Positions 1 to 8,839 of a stretch of 23,915 nt of DNA are shown piece after piece. Every line of letters begins with the position of its first letter. The stretch's first letter is position 1. Under the pieces are notes generated by a model. It saw nothing but the letters and a program-made list of their open reading frames with translations, made no database searches and was not told the DNA's origin. Source of the DNA: Parafilimonas sp. (GTDB taxonomy: Bacteria > Bacteroidota > Bacteroidia > Chitinophagales > Chitinophagaceae); assembly GCA_025927795.1 (NCBI GenBank), contig JAICKT010000015.1, positions 1 to 23,915 of the forward strand, read 5' to 3'. The translations under genes were made by a program, and so were the position numbers.

Positions 1-231
1 AATTATTTCTTCAATTGTCTTTTGTTCATAATTTAAAGCATTCCAGCTTTCTTTTACGTCGCACCAAAAACAACCGACATCGCACCCGCCCAAGCGAATA
101 AAGTATGCAGCTTTCCCCTGGTGAAAACCTTCGCCTTGTAAAGTATAAAAGGTTTCCATTACCGGTAAAGCCAATCGTTGACCGCTAACTGTTGGCTGTT
201 GACTATTATGTATTGATTGCTCAATTATCAT
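1..231 (-). CDS. queE: 7-carboxy-7-deazaguanine synthase QueE, N-terminal part (runs off the window)
   Basis: The first 77 codons of a radical SAM enzyme that makes 7-carboxy-7-deazaguanine in the queuosine / preQ0 pathway. The sequence shows METFYTLQGEG (residues 25-35), AAYFIRLGG, then the cluster motif CDVGCFWC with cysteines 50, 54 and 57 (CX3CX2C) followed by DVKESW; these are family hallmarks. The ATG at 229-231 overlaps the folD stop as ATGA, which suggests an operon with translational coupling. About 20 residues before the conserved LPVMETF block are unusual and are encoded partly by a 7-base tandem repeat (176-203). A TTG at 172-174 or ATG at 157-159 could therefore be the real start. 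The C-terminus lies outside the window. The identity is very secure, the start is not. Confidence 0.93.
   Translation of the reverse strand, partial: MIIEQSIHNSQQPTVSGQRLALPVMETFYTLQGEGFHQGKAAYFIRLGGCDVGCFWCDVKESWNALNYEQKTIEEII
176..203. repeat. Four tandem heptanucleotides at the queE start
   Basis: Four 7-base units in register; on the minus strand the unit is near GTCAACA, closely similar to the GTTAACA unit in the ubiE leader. They fall in the first 20 codons of queE, before its conserved region. Confidence 0.8.
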
Positions 232-1130
232 TCACTAAAAATATCTTCCGTTAAGTTATTACGCATTAAATAAGCATGCATTGTATTTTTCAATAAGGCG
301 GCGATAGTCATTACACCAACACCACCCGGAACAGGTGTTATATAAGATGCTTTCGATGACACTTCATCAAAATTTACATCACCTCTAATACGGAACCCTT
401 TTTTTGCTGTTGCATCTTGAACACGGGTGATACCAACGTCAATTACAACAGCATCATTTTTTACCATATCACCTGTAACAAAACCAGGCTTACCTAAAGC
501 AGCCACTAAAATATCAGCCTGCAAACTTAATTCTTTCAGATTAGGTGTGTGCGAATGGCATAAGGTAACTGTGGCGTTTCCATACGTTTGATTACTGCTT
601 AATAATATACTAACAGGCCTGCCCACAATATTACTTCGGCCTATGACTACCGCATGCTTACCCTGTGCTTCAATATTATAATATTGCATTAATAAAATAA
701 TGCCATAAGGCGTAGCAGGTATAAAAGTTGGGGATCCCTGCACCAATTTTCCAATATTTACGGGATGAAAGCCATCAACATCTTTTGCAGGATTAATAAG
801 GTTTATGACTTTTTGTTCAATAATATGTTTGGGCAAAGGAAGCTGCACAAGAATACCGTCTATATTCTCATCATTGTTCAATTCTTGAACCTTATTCAAA
901 AGTTGTGATTCAGATAGTTTTTCGTCAAATCTTATTAAAGAGGAAGTAAGACCGATTTCCTCGCAATTTTTTACTTTATTGGCCACATACGTTTCACTTG
1001 CGCCATTATTACCCACAAGTATAGCAGCAAGATGAGGCAAACGCAATTTTTTCTGTTTTAAAGTTTGGGTTTGAGAGAGTAATTGTTTTTTGATTGCTTC
1101 AGAAGCTTCTTTACCTTTTAATAATTCCAT
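228..1130 (-). CDS. folD: Bifunctional methylenetetrahydrofolate dehydrogenase / methenyltetrahydrofolate cyclohydrolase
   Basis: Cytosolic one-carbon enzyme that interconverts 5,10-methylene-, 5,10-methenyl- and 10-formyl-THF using NADP(H). At 300 residues it is full length. Visible motifs: the YVANK catalytic segment (Tyr48, Lys52), GILVQLPLP, PAKDVDGFHPVN, PATPYGI, the dinucleotide-binding GRSNIVGRPV, and ITPVPGGVGVMT near the C-terminus. The start is ATG at 1128-1130. Its stop TGA overlaps the ATG of queE, so the two are probably co-transcribed. The gene is divergent from susC across a 262-base gap. Nothing appears broken. Confidence 0.97.
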   Translation of the reverse strand: MELLKGKEASEAIKKQLLSQTQTLKQKKLRLPHLAAILVGNNGASETYVANKVKNCEEIGLTSSLIRFDEKLSESQLLNKVQELNNDENIDGILVQLPLPKHIIEQKVINLINPAKDVDGFHPVNIGKLVQGSPTFIPATPYGIILLMQYYNIEAQGKHAVVIGRSNIVGRPVSILLSSNQTYGNATVTLCHSHTPNLKELSLQADILVAALGKPGFVTGDMVKNDAVVIDVGITRVQDATAKKGFRIRGDVNFDEVSSKASYITPVPGGVGVMTIAALLKNTMHAYLMRNNLTEDIFSE

Positions 1131-1168
1131 GCTTCAAAATTATCTTTTAGAAAGTTAACTTAACTGCA

Positions 1169-1197
1169 TAAATATAACTGGCTGTAATACAAGCAAA
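1169..1197 (-). promoter_or_regulatory. Putative Bacteroidota-type promoter of folD
   Basis: On the minus strand TATATTTA (1169-1176) resembles the -7 element TAnnTTTG with one mismatch, and TTTG (1194-1197) lies 17 bases upstream as a -33 element. It sits about 40 bases before the folD start. It is a match by eye to a degenerate consensus, so it is tentative. Confidence 0.3.
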
Positions 1198-1336
1198 TAA
1201 AAATTAAAGCGAATAAAGCAAAACGCAATAAATATCAAAAACGAACAATTGTAATTTTTTGATGAACGGTTAAGCAGCATTTTTAAAAACAGTTTTGTCT
1301 CCTTGTTGGATATGTTTAACATGTTATTTTATTTTT

Positions 1337-1369
1337 TTTAACGGTTTATTCATAATCCCTATATATTTA
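1337..1369 (+). promoter_or_regulatory. Putative promoter of the susC-susD operon
   Basis: TATATTTA at 1362-1369 resembles the -7 box TAnnTTTG with a final G-to-A change. A T-rich tract ending in TTTA (1337-1340) is near the expected -33 position. This would give a very short leader before the ATG at 1393. The rest of the 262-base divergent gap (1131-1392) shows only AT-rich DNA, with no operator or riboswitch recognised. Confidence 0.3.
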
Positions 1370-1392
1370 CACGCAAATTTAAAAATGTCAAA

Positions 1393-4300
1393 ATGAGAAA
1401 AATTGTAAGCTTACTTACTTTCTTATTGCTATTTACCACTATGGGTTGGTCCCAGGGTAAAATAAGCGGTACGGTAAGGGATCAAAATGGAGACATTATT
1501 CCCTTTGCCACAATTAATGTTAAAGGCACAAAGGTTTCTGTTGCGGCTGATGCCAATGCAAATTTTAGTATTCCTGCAAAAAGCGGCGATGTTTTGGTAA
1601 TTTCCGCTGTAGGCGTACAAACCACAGAAGTTAGAGTAGGTACTTCTGCGACTGTTTCTGTAGTAATGACGCGTACAACGGGCAACATCACCGACGTAGT
1701 AGTAACAACAGCGCTCGGAGTTCAACGCCAGGCTAAATCTTTAGGATATGCCACTACAAAAATTTCCAGCAATCAATTAAATGAAGCGAAAGTTACCAAT
1801 GTTGCTTCTGGTCTTTCCGGAAAGGTTTCCGGTTTAACAGTAAACCTTGTAAATAATGGTGTAAAGCCAGATGTTCGCGTTACACTTCGCGGTGTACGTT
1901 CTTTTCTTGGTAATAACCAGGCTCTGTTGGTTGTAGATGGCAACATTCTTAACATTCGTTATCTTCCTTCAATAAATCCTAACGATATACAGGATGTTAC
2001 TATATTGAAGGGTTCATCAGCATCTGCTTTATATGGGTCTGATGGCTACAATGGTGTGATAATAATTACTACAAAAAAAGGAAAGGGTACTCCTAAAATA
2101 ACTTTAAGCAGTACTGTAACGCAGGAAGCAATTGCCTATACTGCAAAGTTTCAAAATCGGTTCGGGCCTAATGGCGGTGAGTTAGATCCTGCTCAGTTTC
2201 CGGGCGTATTTTATTTTCCTAATGACCCGTTTAAACCTTATGTGCCATACGAAAACCAAAATTATGGAGCTGAGTTTAACGGATCAACAGTGCCTTTAGG
2301 CGGGCCGGTGCTACAATTTAATGAGGATGGAACAGTTGATACATTGCAGAAATATGAAACATACAGTGCGAAGCCAAATGCCAAAAAGGACTTTTTTGAT
2401 AAAGGACTTACTTTTCAAAACGATATAACTTATTCAGTAGGTGACGAGCATAGTTCATTTTTAGTTTCATTCCAGGACCTGGATGCAAAAGGTACCATTC
2501 CTAAAGATGTAAATCATAGAAATACTTTCAGGGTTAATGGTTTTAGAGAGTCCGGAAAATTCAGGGCTGATTATAATATTTCTTATGCATCGAGTCATAC
2601 AAATACAACTCCCGGCACCTATGTTCCATTTAGGTGGGGCAGTTCAGGATTTACCGGCAATTATGCAATCGGCAGCGGACCAACTGCATCCGGCGGCTCT
2701 TATTTCCAAGGCAGGCCTGTATACTGGACGGTGATTAACTCACCTGCCTTTATTGACTTGAGGGATTTCAGAGACTGGCAAAATGATCCGTTTGCAAATC
2801 CTAACGGATATTTTAATGCATATTATGGTAATCCCTGGTGGCAAATAGACCAGGCAAGGCTTGATGAAAAAAATAATGACCTTATTGGTAGTGCTTCTTT
2901 ACAATATAAGCCAACAACATGGGCCACCCTGACATATAGATTTGGTCTTGCAAGAAATGATTATAGCAATAATTACACTAAAGCAGGTTTTGATTTCGCT
3001 CCATGGGCTCGGGCAGATCCATTAGGAGCCGGTAACATTCCGTCGAGTGTTCAGAAACTTGATCCCAATTCAGGTACAGGTTCAAGCACCAATACAGAAA
3101 TTACGAGTGATCTCTTAGCCAGTTTTCATAAATCATTTGGCGATATCGATGTTAGTTTACTTTTAGGTAACCAGGTACAGGATAAGAATTTCCAGGAAAT
3201 CAGCCTGTCTGCAAATGCCCTGGTTATACCTGATTTTTACAATATTGCCAATAACAGAACAGGTGAACCTAATGTTTCTCAGTTCTCGTCAAGATATAGA
3301 AAATACAGTGCTTTTGGTGATTTGACGGTTGGATATAAGCAATTTTTGTATTTGCATTTAACCGGCAGAAACGATTGGGATAGCCGTCTTGCAAAAGCAA
3401 ACAGGAGCTATTTTTATCCTGAAGCGGATGCGTCCTTTGTATTCTCTGAGTTATTAAAGAATAATGGACCTGCATGGTTAAGTTATGGAAAAGTACATGT
3501 TGCTGTAAGCCAGGTGGGGCAGGTAAATATTCAGCCATACAGTCTTGTAACAGCTTTTGACCCAGGAGGCGGTTTCCCTTATGGTTCAACGGCCGGTTAC
3601 ACAATTCAAAATACATACGCAAACCCTAATTTGAAACCTGAAAAGAATCTTGAAAGAGAGGTAGGTATTGAATTAGGATTTTTAAAAGACAGGATAACGT
3701 TTTCTGCGGCAGCATATCAATCCAATGCAAAAGATCAAACCATTCCTATCAGCATTTCGTGGACAACAGGATTTAACCAGGCTAATGTGAATTCCGGCGA
3801 AATGCAGAACCAGGGCATAGAGTTGGATTTAAAAGTTATACCTGTTCAAACAAAAGATATTCAATGGTCAATAAGTGGTAATTTCTCGTATAACAAGAAT
3901 AAAGTATTAAATATTGGCTATGGATTAACTGAGATAGGAATATTTAATAACACTTATATAGAACTTGGACAGCCTTATGGAATTATTAAAGGAAGTGACT
4001 GGAACAGGGATCCCGAGGGTCGCATAATTGTTGATCCTAAGACAGGATTTCCTAGCTTAAATGCAATTCCTAAATATTTTGGTACAGCATATGCGCCCCG
4101 TTCTGCCGGTATAAATACTTCATTTAGTTATAAAGGTTTTACAGTGGGTATTGTAGCTGAAGGTCGTTTCGGTGCCGTTATAAATAACGATTTGGGAGGG
4201 GATTTAGACTTTACAGGCGTTTCATGGTATTCCGCGCAAACAGGAAGGCAAGTATTTGTTATTCCTAATTCCTCATATTTAGTTGGAGATAAATACGTAG

Positions 4301-4638
4301 CCAATACAAATATAACTGTGGATGACGGAAATAACGGTTTTTGGGCAAGCGCCTGGAATTCTGCAGTAAGTCCATACGTAAATAGTGCAGATTTCTGGAA
4401 ATTACGCGAAGTTTCATTAAGCTATACATTGCCTCAAAATGTTATTACAAGAACCAGGTTTATTAAAGAAGCTACAATAGGTTTAGTAGGCCGCAATTTG
4501 GCTGCATGGCGCGCAAAACAAAATGTGTGGTCAGATCCTGAGTATAGTAATACGAGCGGAAACGGGTTAGGTACAACAGATATTAACCAAACACCGCCGA
4601 GCAGGTTTTATGGCGCTACAGTTACATTAACTTTTTAA
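1393..4638 (+). CDS. SusC/RagA-family TonB-dependent outer-membrane transporter
   Basis: A 1081-residue outer-membrane receptor that imports a ligand captured with its SusD partner, powered by TonB/ExbBD. In order: a signal peptide (residues 1-21), a carboxypeptidase-regulatory-like beta-sandwich (about 23-95, beginning KISGTVRDQNG), a linker that may serve as TonB box (DVVVTTALG, 101-109), a plug domain (about 115-230, with LLVVDGN, DIQDVTILKGSSASALYG and VIIITTKKG), and a long beta-barrel ending in an aromatic residue (GATVTLTF), as expected for BAM-assembled barrels. It precedes susD by 27 bases. No hydrolase, sigma/anti-sigma pair or hybrid sensor lies nearby, so the substrate cannot be named; glycan, peptide or other ligands are all possible. 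Confidence 0.95.
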   Translation: MRKIVSLLTFLLLFTTMGWSQGKISGTVRDQNGDIIPFATINVKGTKVSVAADANANFSIPAKSGDVLVISAVGVQTTEVRVGTSATVSVVMTRTTGNITDVVVTTALGVQRQAKSLGYATTKISSNQLNEAKVTNVASGLSGKVSGLTVNLVNNGVKPDVRVTLRGVRSFLGNNQALLVVDGNILNIRYLPSINPNDIQDVTILKGSSASALYGSDGYNGVIIITTKKGKGTPKITLSSTVTQEAIAYTAKFQNRFGPNGGELDPAQFPGVFYFPNDPFKPYVPYENQNYGAEFNGSTVPLGGPVLQFNEDGTVDTLQKYETYSAKPNAKKDFFDKGLTFQNDITYSVGDEHSSFLVSFQDLDAKGTIPKDVNHRNTFRVNGFRESGKFRADYNISYASSHTNTTPGTYVPFRWGSSGFTGNYAIGSGPTASGGSYFQGRPVYWTVINSPAFIDLRDFRDWQNDPFANPNGYFNAYYGNPWWQIDQARLDEKNNDLIGSASLQYKPTTWATLTYRFGLARNDYSNNYTKAGFDFAPWARADPLGAGNIPSSVQKLDPNSGTGSSTNTEITSDLLASFHKSFGDIDVSLLLGNQVQDKNFQEISLSANALVIPDFYNIANNRTGEPNVSQFSSRYRKYSAFGDLTVGYKQFLYLHLTGRNDWDSRLAKANRSYFYPEADASFVFSELLKNNGPAWLSYGKVHVAVSQVGQVNIQPYSLVTAFDPGGGFPYGSTAGYTIQNTYANPNLKPEKNLEREVGIELGFLKDRITFSAAAYQSNAKDQTIPISISWTTGFNQANVNSGEMQNQGIELDLKVIPVQTKDIQWSISGNFSYNKNKVLNIGYGLTEIGIFNNTYIELGQPYGIIKGSDWNRDPEGRIIVDPKTGFPSLNAIPKYFGTAYAPRSAGINTSFSYKGFTVGIVAEGRFGAVINNDLGGDLDFTGVSWYSAQTGRQVFVIPNSSYLVGDKYVANTNITVDDGNNGFWASAWNSAVSPYVNSADFWKLREVSLSYTLPQNVITRTRFIKEATIGLVGRNLAAWRAKQNVWSDPEYSNTSGNGLGTTDINQTPPSRFYGATVTLTF

Positions 4639-4665
4639 ACCTATTCAGAAGTAAAAAGAAAAACG

Positions 4666-6165
4666 ATGAAAAAATTATTAATCATTACAGGAATAGTATA
4701 TCTTTTTGCAGGCACAGGATGCAAAAAGGGTTTTTTAGACATCAATACTAATCCTAATAATTCTACAGACGTAGGACCTGAGCTCATTTTGCCTAGTGCG
4801 CTTAATGCAACTGCTGCGCGTCAAATTATAGCTTATACTTCAATGAGCGGATGGATGCAGCAATGGTCGATTAGCGGAAGCTATGCCGTAAGTAACACAG
4901 TTGCGCTTTATAATTATAATCAAACTACAGATTATGGTGAAGGTTTGTGGGATGGTATATATAATAACCTGGAAGATTATTACCAGGTAGAAACAAAGGC
5001 TATCGCGCAAAACAAACCCTTTTATATAGGTGCCGCGAAGATTATGATATCGCACGAATTCCAGCAACTGGTTGATATATTTGGCAGCGTACCTTATTTG
5101 GATGCCTTACAAGGCACAAATATTATACAACCAACTTATGAAGATGGACAGGCTATTTATGAAGATTTAATTAATCAGATCGATTCGGGAATTAATTACA
5201 TTAAGGTATCACAAGGTGCTGGTGTTCCTGCAGGAAGCGACATAATGTTTGATGGAGATGTTACTTCGTGGGTGCAGTTTGCTAACAGCTTAAAATTGCG
5301 CATACTTTTAAGACAAACAGAAATGTCGGGCAGAGCAGCTTATATTCAAAGTCATATTAATGATATTAAATCCGAGGGCTCTGGCTTTTTGGAAACTGAC
5401 GCTGATGTTAACCCCGGCTACTTAAATTCTGCCGGAAAACAAAATCCTTTTTATGGATTTAACTATAACACCAGCGGTACTTATACAAATGATTTCTGGC
5501 GCGCTAACCAATTTGCTTTGAACTTTTATGACAATAATAATGATCCCAGAAGTCATTTGGTATATGGCCCTACGTCGAGTGATCCTACTGTATGGGCAGG
5601 CAATGTTCTCGGACAATCCAGTGGGGCGCTTGTGGGTTCTGCTTCGTCTATATTTGGTCCCGGCGTGCTAAAATCAGTAGACCAGTCCGCAGTCATCATG
5701 CTGGCGGCTGAAAGCTATTTTTTGCAGGCAGAAGCTGTACTTCGGGGATTTTTATCAGGCAATGCAGAGGATTTATATCATGCCGGAATTACTGCCTCAT
5801 TTGAATATTATGGAGTGGAAGATGCAGATAATGCAGCGGTAACTTATTATAGCCAGGTATCCAAAACAAATGTGTATTGGGATAACAGTAAAACGTTTGA
5901 CTATAAATTAAATCTTATTATCGCTCAAAAATGGGCTGCAGAAAATACCGTAACCCCGTTTGAGGAATGGTGTGATTATCGGAGGCTGCCAAATCTTGCC
6001 TTTAATAAATCAATTCCGTTAACACAATCTATTTATGCGGAAGATCCTAAAATAGTTCCATACCGCATTTTGTATCCAACGAGTGAATATGGGTCTAATG
6101 GTCCGAATGTTCCTGACCAGGGGGATAAAGCTTACAGAACAGACAAATTATTCTGGATGCCTTAA
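4666..6165 (+). CDS. SusD/RagB-family surface lipoprotein (SusD-like_2 type)
   Basis: A 499-residue ligand-binding lipoprotein that forms the lid over the SusC barrel at the cell surface. The lipoprotein signal ends at GTGC (Cys19), followed by KKGFLDINTNPN, the typical start of this family. Helical TPR-like blocks follow, with recognisable stretches such as GWMQQWSISGSY, GLWDGIYNNLEDYY, PYLDALQG and, late in the protein, AQKWAAENTVTPFEEW. The pattern fits the SusD-like_2 subgroup better than classical starch SusD, which is a judgement from memory of the family. It lies between susC (27-base gap) and the DUF1735 gene (27-base gap), clearly in one operon. Confidence 0.92.
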   Translation: MKKLLIITGIVYLFAGTGCKKGFLDINTNPNNSTDVGPELILPSALNATAARQIIAYTSMSGWMQQWSISGSYAVSNTVALYNYNQTTDYGEGLWDGIYNNLEDYYQVETKAIAQNKPFYIGAAKIMISHEFQQLVDIFGSVPYLDALQGTNIIQPTYEDGQAIYEDLINQIDSGINYIKVSQGAGVPAGSDIMFDGDVTSWVQFANSLKLRILLRQTEMSGRAAYIQSHINDIKSEGSGFLETDADVNPGYLNSAGKQNPFYGFNYNTSGTYTNDFWRANQFALNFYDNNNDPRSHLVYGPTSSDPTVWAGNVLGQSSGALVGSASSIFGPGVLKSVDQSAVIMLAAESYFLQAEAVLRGFLSGNAEDLYHAGITASFEYYGVEDADNAAVTYYSQVSKTNVYWDNSKTFDYKLNLIIAQKWAAENTVTPFEEWCDYRRLPNLAFNKSIPLTQSIYAEDPKIVPYRILYPTSEYGSNGPNVPDQGDKAYRTDKLFWMP

Positions 6166-6192
6166 TTAATTTGTAATAATAATAATATAAAC

Positions 6193-7131
6193 ATGAAAAA
6201 AATATCGTTATATCTTTCTGCAATCATACTAACCGGAGTTTTTTTCACTTCGTGCGTAAAAGACAGGAACGTAGGCCCTGATTTTTCGAATACCGACCCG
6301 GTATTGGAATTAAGAACGCCTATCAGCAATATTGCGGGTCTGGCGAACTTTGGAAGAGCAGTAATAGGCAATTTGCCTGATGAAGAGCAGTTTTATATAA
6401 ACCTTGCTTCAGCTAATACGCTAGATCATGATTTAAATGTTACGATAGGTATAGATCAATCGCTTATTGATACATATAATGCCGACGATAACAATGCTGT
6501 TAAATACGAGCTGCTGCCAGATTCTGATTATGTATTAACAAAGACAACAGGTACCATTGTTAAGGGACAGCGCATAGATTCATTCCAGGTAACTTTTTTT
6601 AAAGACAAAATTGATCCTGTGCACAATTATATGTTACCTGTTTCCATTACAGATGGCGATGGTATACTCATCAGCGGAAATCAAGGCACAATTTGGTTCC
6701 ATGCCATTGGTAACCCTTTGGCCGGGGCTTATTATCAGAGCTTCTATCGGTGGAACGATGTTCCTGATACAACTGGTCCGCCAAATTCGACTGTATTTGA
6801 AGATGAGTTAGTAGGAGTAAGTCCAATAAATTCAAATACTCTTGATTTGCCTGAATCTTATACGGAAACATTTGCTGGCGTAGGTGTATCATTATCTTTT
6901 ACAAATAATGCTGGCGTATTCAGTGATTTTGATGCGTTTTTTGACGACAATCAAGCAGCAGCAATGGCATATTACGGCTTTACTATTATTACTGCGCCTA
7001 AACTTATAAGTTACGAAGTTGCAGGCAACGCAAGCAATCATTATGCAGGTACGAGATTCAGGATTTATTTAGAAGTTCTGAACTCGTCAGGTGGCAACCG
7101 TAAAGTGGTCGATGAGTTTGTTAAACAATAA
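6193..7131 (+). CDS. DUF1735-domain surface lipoprotein of the Sus-type operon
   Basis: A 312-residue lipoprotein with lipobox FTSC (Cys21). After a short linker (NVGPDFSNTDPVLEL) there is a beta-rich domain of the DUF1735 / BT_3987-N type: residues about 45-165 hold alternating strands, a DQSLIDTYNADN-like segment and the ending PVSITDGDG. The C-terminal half (about 180-312) resembles a further beta-sandwich but is not assigned. Such proteins commonly follow susD and are thought to be exported surface-binding accessories, equivalent in position to SusE/F. It is the last gene of the operon; a strong terminator begins 18 bases after the stop. Confidence 0.8.
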   Translation: MKKISLYLSAIILTGVFFTSCVKDRNVGPDFSNTDPVLELRTPISNIAGLANFGRAVIGNLPDEEQFYINLASANTLDHDLNVTIGIDQSLIDTYNADDNNAVKYELLPDSDYVLTKTTGTIVKGQRIDSFQVTFFKDKIDPVHNYMLPVSITDGDGILISGNQGTIWFHAIGNPLAGAYYQSFYRWNDVPDTTGPPNSTVFEDELVGVSPINSNTLDLPESYTETFAGVGVSLSFTNNAGVFSDFDAFFDDNQAAAMAYYGFTIITAPKLISYEVAGNASNHYAGTRFRIYLEVLNSSGGNRKVVDEFVKQ

Positions 7132-7148
7132 AAATTGAAACAGTTTTG

Positions 7149-7183
7149 AACCGCCTTCATAACTGAAGGCGGTTTTTCTTTTT
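7149..7183 (+). terminator. Rho-independent terminator of the susCD-DUF1735 operon
   Basis: A perfect 10-bp stem, AACCGCCTTC (7149-7158) with GAAGGCGGTT (7165-7174), encloses a 6-base loop and is followed by TTTCTTTTT. It is the clearest terminator in the window. Confidence 0.93.
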
Positions 7184-7204
7184 ACGTAAGTACACAGCAT
7201 TTTT

Positions 7205-7236
7205 TTTGACATCCCTGAAATTTTTAAAGAAGTTTG
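7205..7236 (+). promoter_or_regulatory. Putative promoter of the DUF3467 gene
   Basis: TTTG at 7205-7208 and GAAGTTTG at 7229-7236 are spaced by 20 bases. They match the Bacteroidota -33 TTTG and -7 TAnnTTTG elements with one mismatch. The site lies just after the operon terminator and 17 bases before the ATG. Confidence 0.45.
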
Positions 7237-7253
7237 CATTCTAATTTTATTTT

Positions 7254-7571
7254 ATGCCAGATCAGCCACCACAGCAGCCTAACCAGTTAAACATAGAAAT
7301 AAGCGAAGAAGTTTCTGAAGGTACTTATGCTAACCTTGCAGTTATAACTCATAGTCATGCAGAGTTTGTAATTGATTTTGTAAACGTAATGCCCGGCACA
7401 CCAAAGAGTAAAGTAAAATCGAGAATTATTTTTACGCCAATGCATGCAAAACGTTTTATGCGTGCCATGCAGGAAAATATAGAACGCTATGAAAATGTTC
7501 ATGGCAAAATTCAGGACATGGAACAAATTGAAATTCCAATGAATTTTGGCGGCCCTACTGCACAGGCATAG
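7254..7571 (+). CDS. DUF3467 domain protein
   Basis: A 105-residue soluble protein of the DUF3467 family, which is small, widespread in Bacteroidota and of unknown function. The sequence shows the family layout: a polar proline-rich start (QPPQQPNQ), LNIEISEEVSEGTYANLAVI, AEFVIDFVNVMPG, then a basic segment SKVKSRIIFTPMHAKRFM leading into a C-terminal helix. No signal peptide or membrane segment. It stands alone between a terminator upstream and a hairpin downstream. Confidence 0.85.
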   Translation: MPDQPPQQPNQLNIEISEEVSEGTYANLAVITHSHAEFVIDFVNVMPGTPKSKVKSRIIFTPMHAKRFMRAMQENIERYENVHGKIQDMEQIEIPMNFGGPTAQA

Positions 7572-7608
7572 CGGCATACTTTGGCCATCATTCCATTCCT
7601 CATCCGCC

Positions 7609-7628
7609 ATTGCCGCGAAAGCGGGAAT
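7609..7628. repeat. Short hairpin with GAAA tetraloop, resembling a dispersed intergenic repeat
   Basis: ATT-G-CCGC, loop GAAA, GCGG-G-AAT forms a 7-bp stem with one internal G-G mismatch around a GNRA loop. It is 38 bases after the DUF3467 stop. No T-run follows, so it is not a canonical intrinsic terminator. The core resembles the common intergenic element whose intact form would have ATTCCCGC / GCGGGAAT arms. It may stabilise the mRNA 3' end or be a decayed repeat copy. Confidence 0.45.
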
Positions 7629-7679
7629 CTCAATTAAACTTATAAACTATTTTATTTTTTCATTTACATTTTTGTGATG

Positions 7680-7688
7680 TAAACTTTG
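7680..7688 (+). promoter_or_regulatory. Possible -7 element upstream of the VWA gene
   Basis: TAAACTTTG at 7680-7688 resembles TAnnTTTG with one extra base. It lies 53 bases before the VWA start codon. No clear -33 TTTG is seen at the right spacing, so the assignment is weak. The remainder of the 170-base gap is AT-rich without other signals apart from the hairpin at 7609. Confidence 0.25.
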
Positions 7689-7741
7689 CATCATTATAAT
7701 TGTTATCATTTATTATACAAATTTTTATTTAGCTTACAACA

Positions 7742-8839
7742 ATGATTGGAAATCGTTTTGTGCAATATGATCCTGCGGCAAATGGTAAAAGCAAGTTTGA
7801 ACAATTGCTCGATCTTTTTATGCAATTACTTACCTACACGAGTGGTGATGCGAACGAAGCATTACAATGGATGAACGAGCTTGATAAAAAATATCAGCTT
7901 ACAGATGATGAATATGGAATGGGTGATTTTATTGAAGATTTAAAACGCAATGGTTATTTAAAAGATAATAATGAAACCGGCGCAATAGAGATAACTGCCA
8001 AAAGTGAACAATCAATTCGCAAGAAAAGCTTGGAGGAAATTTTTGGCAAGCTGAAAAAAAGTAAACAAGGCGATCATAGTACACATAAATCAGGGCAAGG
8101 TGATGAGATAAGTCCTGAATACCGTCCCTTTCAGTTTGGAGATATGCTGGAGCAAATTGATTTTACTGAAAGCATTCGCAACGCACAAATAAATCATGGT
8201 GTTGAAAGTTTTCAAATGCAGGAAGATGATTTGCAGATTCACGAAACAGATTTTAAAGCGCAAACATCAACTGTATTGATGATTGATATTTCGCACAGCA
8301 TGATTTTATATGGCGAAGACAGAATAACGCCTGCAAAAAAAGTAGCAATGGCATTAAGCGAGCTCATCACTACAAAATATCCAAAAGATACTTTGGATAT
8401 TGTTGTGTTTGGCAATGACGCATGGCCGGTTGAGATAAAAGATTTGCCTTATTTACAGGTTGGTCCTTATCATACTAACACTGTCGCGGGTATTGAATTA
8501 GCAATGGATATTTTGCGCAGAAGAAGAAACCCGAATAAGCAGATATTTATGATTACCGATGGTAAGCCAACCTGTTTAAAAATTGGGAGGCGCTATTATA
8601 AAAATGCTTTTGGACTGGATAGAAAAATTACAAACCGTTGTTTAAATTTAGCGGCGCAATGCAAAAAAATAAAAATACCTATTACCACTTTTATGATAGC
8701 AAGCGATCCGTATTTGCAGCGTTTTGTAACTGAGTTTACAGAAACAAATAATGGCAAAGCATTTTTTGCTTCACTTGACAAATTGGGCGCTTTTATCTTT
8801 CGCGATTTTGAAAGTGGTAAAAGAAAAACGGTGTATTAA
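7742..8839 (+). CDS. Cytosolic VWA-domain protein, partner of the downstream AAA+ ATPase
   Basis: A 365-residue protein with no signal peptide or membrane segment. Residues 1-170 are mostly helical and charged, with a Gly/Ser/Lys-rich hinge near 104-122. A von Willebrand A domain follows from about residue 176: MIDISHS gives the MIDAS DxSxS (Asp182, Ser184, Ser186), HTNT supplies the likely Thr (247), and MITDG the second Asp (273). The MIDAS appears complete, so it should bind a divalent metal. Such proteins work with MoxR/ChlI-type AAA+ ATPases in assembling or remodelling protein complexes. The ATPase gene follows 134 bases later on the same strand. There is no large chelatase subunit (BchH/CobN) here, so metal chelation into tetrapyrroles is unlikely. 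Exact role unknown. Confidence 0.85.
   Translation: MIGNRFVQYDPAANGKSKFEQLLDLFMQLLTYTSGDANEALQWMNELDKKYQLTDDEYGMGDFIEDLKRNGYLKDNNETGAIEITAKSEQSIRKKSLEEIFGKLKKSKQGDHSTHKSGQGDEISPEYRPFQFGDMLEQIDFTESIRNAQINHGVESFQMQEDDLQIHETDFKAQTSTVLMIDISHSMILYGEDRITPAKKVAMALSELITTKYPKDTLDIVVFGNDAWPVEIKDLPYLQVGPYHTNTVAGIELAMDILRRRRNPNKQIFMITDGKPTCLKIGRRYYKNAFGLDRKITNRCLNLAAQCKKIKIPITTFMIASDPYLQRFVTEFTETNNGKAFFASLDKLGAFIFRDFESGKRKTVY

Noticed and set aside
3269..3622. Open frame on the minus strand within susC
   Set aside because: It is antisense to the barrel region of a secure gene and has no recognisable domain.
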